Shown here: piece after piece, positions 35,502 through 38,201 of the stretch | Layout: every line of letters begins with the position of its first letter | Position numbering within the stretch: position 1 is the first letter of the stretch | Assembly: GCA_050011315.1 (NCBI GenBank) | Contig: JBEKJI010000021.1 | Location: 1-38,201 of the forward strand | Origin: Fen-549 sp050011315 | GTDB taxonomy: Bacteria > Actinomycetota > Thermoleophilia > Gaiellales > Gaiellaceae | Reading direction: 5' to 3' | Length of the DNA stretch: 38,201 bases | The notes under the pieces: generated by a model | The model's database searches: none | What the model was told of the DNA's origin: nothing | What the model saw: the letters and a program-made list of their open reading frames with translations, nothing else | Made by a program: the position numbers and the translations under genes

Positions 35502-36311
35502 TCAACCTACCTTGAACACGTGTACGCGGGTGAGGCGCATTACGCCGTGCCAGGCCATGTTGTAGGTGCACCCGCTGGCGTTACCGCCGCAGACAACAGC
35601 GAGGTACGAACGGTACTTCGCGAGCGGGCCGCTGAAGTTCGCGAAGATCGTCTTCTGGCCGATCTTGCTTTTCGGGATCGAGAACTGGGTCTCGTAGACG
35701 TCCCGCTCGATCCCTCCCAGGGACGCTGCGCGCGAACCGTTGGGACAGGACTCAGGAGGCTTGTTCGTGAGCTGCACGATTTGCGTCAGGAGGGTGAACT
35801 TGATGTTGGAGGCGTTTGTCGTCGCCTTGTAGCTCAGGTTTCCCGGAGGCGCGGTCGAAACGATCGTGCCGCCGCAGGTGAACGGCTCCGTCGTACCGTG
35901 GACCGGGTCCAACCACTTTTCGCCCTGGTCGCTCCATGTTCCGTTGACGACGGCCGGGGCGCCAGAGTTCAATGTGCGTGGCACGCCGCGCGGGACCGTG
36001 CCTACGTAGAAGACCAGCGAGGGGATTGTCCCGTCCACGCTGAAAGAGCCCGTCGAGCTCTCGTGCTGGACGTCACCCACAGAGCCGGTGCCGCTGTAGG
36101 CGTTGCTGAGCGTCGTGCCCCCCTTGACGGAAACCTTGGCCTTGTAGATGTAGGCGGTGTAGTGCGGCAGCGCCGGCGAAGAATGCAGCTGCCAGCCGGG
36201 CTTGACGGTAGGTTTCACCGCCTCTGCCCCTGCCGACGCGGCCAGAAGCGCCACCCCGATCGCCAGTCCGAGCACGAGTAGATAGCAAAGCCAGCGAGTC
36301 TTCATCTTCAT
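35502..36311 (-). CDS. Secreted protein of unknown function
   Basis: 269 residues. Signal peptide: MKMKTRWLCYLLVLGLAIGV, then ALLAASAGAEA. The mature part is Thr/Ser/Gly-rich and beta-like, with four cysteines (FTCGGT, ESCPNG, VVCGGN, GCTYNM) that could make two disulfides. No family recognised. GGAGGGG just upstream supports ATG 36311 (or 36305). It converges with the membrane gene on its left. Confidence 0.65.
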   Translation of the reverse strand: MKMKTRWLCYLLVLGLAIGVALLAASAGAEAVKPTVKPGWQLHSSPALPHYTAYIYKAKVSVKGGTTLSNAYSGTGSVGDVQHESSTGSFSVDGTIPSLVFYVGTVPRGVPRTLNSGAPAVVNGTWSDQGEKWLDPVHGTTEPFTCGGTIVSTAPPGNLSYKATTNASNIKFTLLTQIVQLTNKPPESCPNGSRAASLGGIERDVYETQFSIPKSKIGQKTIFANFSGPLAKYRSYLAVVCGGNASGCTYNMAWHGVMRLTRVHVFKVG

Positions 36312-36371
36312 CACCCCTCCGTTTTCGCAGGCGCCTTCTAGCAACATTAGGCGATCCTGGCTAGTACGCAA

Positions 36372-36660
36372 AGCAGTTTCCGAGCACCGAGATCTTCTTA
36401 CGCTCGGTTCCGAATCGGCGAGGGTTGCCGGGGCCAGGCGGTGACGTTCGCTCAGTAGGGCGCGGCACCGCCAAGTCCCCTCGGCTGTTTGCCGGCTAAG
36501 TGGGGGTCGGAGTTCGCGTCTCCTGCGTTCGCTCTAGCCTGTCCACTTGCCTCCGCTGGTGTCTCGAGATGCCCACCGTGGACACGTTAGGGCTTGAACG
36601 ACCTCTAACCAGAGAATACGATAGCTTGTCGTTAGTCAATATCGCAAAAGGAGACCACCT
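36372..36660. promoter_or_regulatory. Intergenic region with promoter for the following membrane gene
   Basis: A -35-like TTGAAC (36594-36599) and -10-like TACGAT (36617-36622), 17 bases apart, point at the gene starting 36661, whose ribosome-binding site is AAAAGGAGACCACCT. The rest of the stretch holds no gene I can support. Confidence 0.45.
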
Positions 36661-37128
36661 ATGACTACGGACGTACCCGAGCCCTCCAGGTCGGCGAGGT
36701 GGATCGCGCTCGGCCTCTTCTCGCTCGCTATTGCTATCGCTCTCGTGGTCGCGGTTGGTGCCAACTACGCGCGCCGAGCGTTCCAGGTCGATACGGCAAA
36801 CTTCGCCCTTTTTGCTGCCTTCTACGCGGTAACACAGGGCACCGAGCGACTTCTCGAGATCCTCTCGATGTTCATTCCGCCGCGCGGTACTGATGCCCAG
36901 GCGAAGGCTGATAGGGCGATCGTCATGCTAGCCGTCGCCATGCTGGCCGGCGTCGGCGCAAGCTTGATCTTCGGCCTCTATTTCTTGCGAGCGATTGGCG
37001 TCGACTATGGCCATACGAACGAATGGGAGCGCGCGGCGGATGTCATCGTCACCGCTTTGATCATCTCCGGCGGAACGAAGCCTCTCCACGATCTCATCAA
37101 GCTGATCGAGAAGGCGCGGACGACCTGA
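36661..37128 (+). CDS. Small three-helix membrane protein of unknown function
   Basis: 155 residues with membrane helices at about 13-33 (WIALGLFSLAIAIALVVAVG), 45-62 (FALFAAFYAVTQGTERLLEI, partly amphipathic) and 82-105 (AIVMLAVAMLAGVGASLIFG). It ends with SGGTKPLHDLIKLIEKARTT, a polar amphipathic tail. The size and closing motif recall holin-like or phage-associated small membrane proteins, but I cannot place the family. ATG 36661 has a strong AAGGAG. Confidence 0.65.
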   Translation: MTTDVPEPSRSARWIALGLFSLAIAIALVVAVGANYARRAFQVDTANFALFAAFYAVTQGTERLLEILSMFIPPRGTDAQAKADRAIVMLAVAMLAGVGASLIFGLYFLRAIGVDYGHTNEWERAADVIVTALIISGGTKPLHDLIKLIEKARTT

Positions 37129-37377
37129 GAATCGCCAACGGCGTCTCGCAGTGTTCCTCTACAGAAGGAGTTGAGCAATCGGCCGGTGATGCCGCGTGAT
37201 CAAGAAGAGAAGGATGAATCCCGAGGCGAGGACGTCGGCCGTTTTTTCTGCGACCCGACGGGCATCTCCGGAGAGAAGTGCACGACCTGGCTGGACGGCG
37301 GCCGAACCCCACGGACGGTTCCAAGCCGCGCTCGTGCTCGTCGCGGCGATCGACGCCGGTTTCCCTGGGGAGGCTTT
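37129..37377. other. Intergenic region between convergent genes
   Basis: No gene is supported. GGCCGTTTTTTC near 37240 may mark a terminator, but no good stem precedes it. Confidence 0.35.
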
Positions 37378-38201
37378 CTATGAAGGCTGAACCGAGTACA
37401 CGTTCGCCAGCCCGGCCTCGGCCAGTGGCCGGCGGGCCCAGGCGAAGCGAGTCTGGTACCAGCCTTCGAGCGGGACGACGTCTACGCCCTCGTCGGAGGA
37501 CTGGATGAACCAGTTGTCGCCGAGGTAGATCGCCGTGTGATTGATCTGCCACGCCTTGGAGCGCGGGCCCGCGGCGCCGAAGAAGATCACGTCGCCGGGC
37601 TGGAGCGCGTCGAAGCCGATTCGTTTGGAGGGCGGTACCTCGACCGACATCGTGAAGGTCGTTCGGCCGCGGATTGTCCCACTGAGAAGCCCGCCGCCCG
37701 GGTAGTGCCGGAGCTTGTAGACGCGCCAGACGAAGCCCGAGCAGTCGAAGCCGCCCGGCACCGTGCGGCCGAAGACGGTCTGCGTGCTCGGGCTCGATCC
37801 GCCCCAGATGTAGGGGTAGCCGACGAGGCTGACGGCGTAGTTGAGGATGCGCTTCTGCCAGTTGTTGAGTGTCGGCAGCGTGAGCTCGTATGAGACGTCG
37901 TCGACCCACTGCGTCTCTCCGCCCTGGAACGAGAGCACCCGCGCAACCGAGTACGCGGCCTCGGCGCGCGTGATCGGATCGGTCGGCAAGAGCTCGAGCT
38001 TTTCCTGGCTGGTCGGGTGGTTCGTGCGCAGGCCGAGTAGCCGGGCGACGGTCTCGGTGCCGAAACGCTTGGGAGGAGCCAGTCCCGCTCGCCGGGCGGC
38101 ATCGCGGAATCGGGTCGCGGCGCCGGTCAGCCCGAGCTGATCGACGAGCGCCGCGTCGAATGCGCTGAGGGTTACCTGTGCACCCGGTTTCGGCGAACCC
38201 G
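37378..38201 (-). CDS. SLH-domain NlpC/P60 peptidoglycan endopeptidase (5' end beyond window)
   Basis: The frame is open from the window edge to TAG 37378-37380; about 273 codons are visible. The upstream part reads as S-layer-homology-like repeats (DQLGLTGAATRFRDAARRAG, then LPTDPITRAEAAYSVARVLS), which anchor proteins to the cell wall. Then comes an NlpC/P60 domain: ILNYAVSLVGYPYIWGGSSP, catalytic Cys in GGFDCSGFVWRV, catalytic His in INHTAIYLG, and DALQPGDVIFFG. It should cleave stem peptides of peptidoglycan outside the cell. An internal TTG could be mistaken for a start at 37989, but the SLH part continues upstream without a break. Confidence 0.88.
   Translation of the reverse strand, partial: GSPKPGAQVTLSAFDAALVDQLGLTGAATRFRDAARRAGLAPPKRFGTETVARLLGLRTNHPTSQEKLELLPTDPITRAEAAYSVARVLSFQGGETQWVDDVSYELTLPTLNNWQKRILNYAVSLVGYPYIWGGSSPSTQTVFGRTVPGGFDCSGFVWRVYKLRHYPGGGLLSGTIRGRTTFTMSVEVPPSKRIGFDALQPGDVIFFGAAGPRSKAWQINHTAIYLGDNWFIQSSDEGVDVVPLEGWYQTRFAWARRPLAEAGLANVYSVQPS

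Noticed and set aside
37097..37909. 270-codon minus-strand frame overlapping the NlpC/P60 gene
   Set aside because: It is in a different frame from the peptidase on the same strand, is Arg/Leu-rich, and lacks motifs.

Overview
The window is high-GC DNA with dense, often start/stop-overlapping genes, an adenosylcobalamin-dependent ribonucleotide reductase, a KdpFABC-DE system and a tRNA without an encoded CCA end. This fits a deep-branching actinobacterium, perhaps Thermoleophilia (Gaiella/Solirubrobacter-like). That assignment is inference from gene style, not a database result.

Layout. 1-101: tail of a transposase cut by the window edge. 329-8217: housekeeping and small-molecule genes: a CaCA-type cation antiporter; cysK-cysE (cysteine synthesis) behind a visible promoter with an overlapping palindrome; an extradiol-dioxygenase/carboxylesterase pair of the MhqO/MhqD kind; a minus-strand pair made of an endonuclease V-like protein with altered active-site residues and a PAS-GAF sensor; a PadR repressor with its own operator; and a short-chain dehydrogenase. 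8407-12625: an anchored M14 peptidase, a CTP-synthase-like amidotransferase homologue and a membrane hybrid histidine kinase. 12759-16682: class II ribonucleotide reductase interrupted by a 387-residue intein with a LAGLIDADG endonuclease. 16900-24568: a complete kdp operon (minus strand), including kdpF and, upstream of it, an unlisted 38-residue membrane peptide, preceded by a promoter and palindrome. 24667-27273: sugar-nucleotide epimerase head to head with tmk-holB; the two start codons share bases. 27393-32222: secreted protein, two tandem structured repeats, a GH63-like glycosidase, tRNA-Thr(CGT), an ECF sigma factor and its translationally coupled single-pass membrane partner.

32222-37128 is accessory DNA: a tRNA-Thr 3'-half remnant, a lipoprotein, a yeast-Fcy1-like cytosine deaminase and a small multi-pass membrane protein (both less GC-rich than the surroundings), a second tRNA 3'-end fragment, and a ~220-bp imperfect direct repeat on each side of the deaminase/membrane gene pair. 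More small membrane or secreted proteins of unknown function follow. 37378-38201 is an SLH-NlpC/P60 cell-wall hydrolase running off the window.

The observations most worth following are the deaminase/membrane-protein island between tRNA remnants and direct repeats, the covarying tandem hairpins at 28021-28180, the small membrane peptide at the head of the kdp operon, and the endonuclease V homologue lacking key catalytic residues beside a sensor protein with no output domain.
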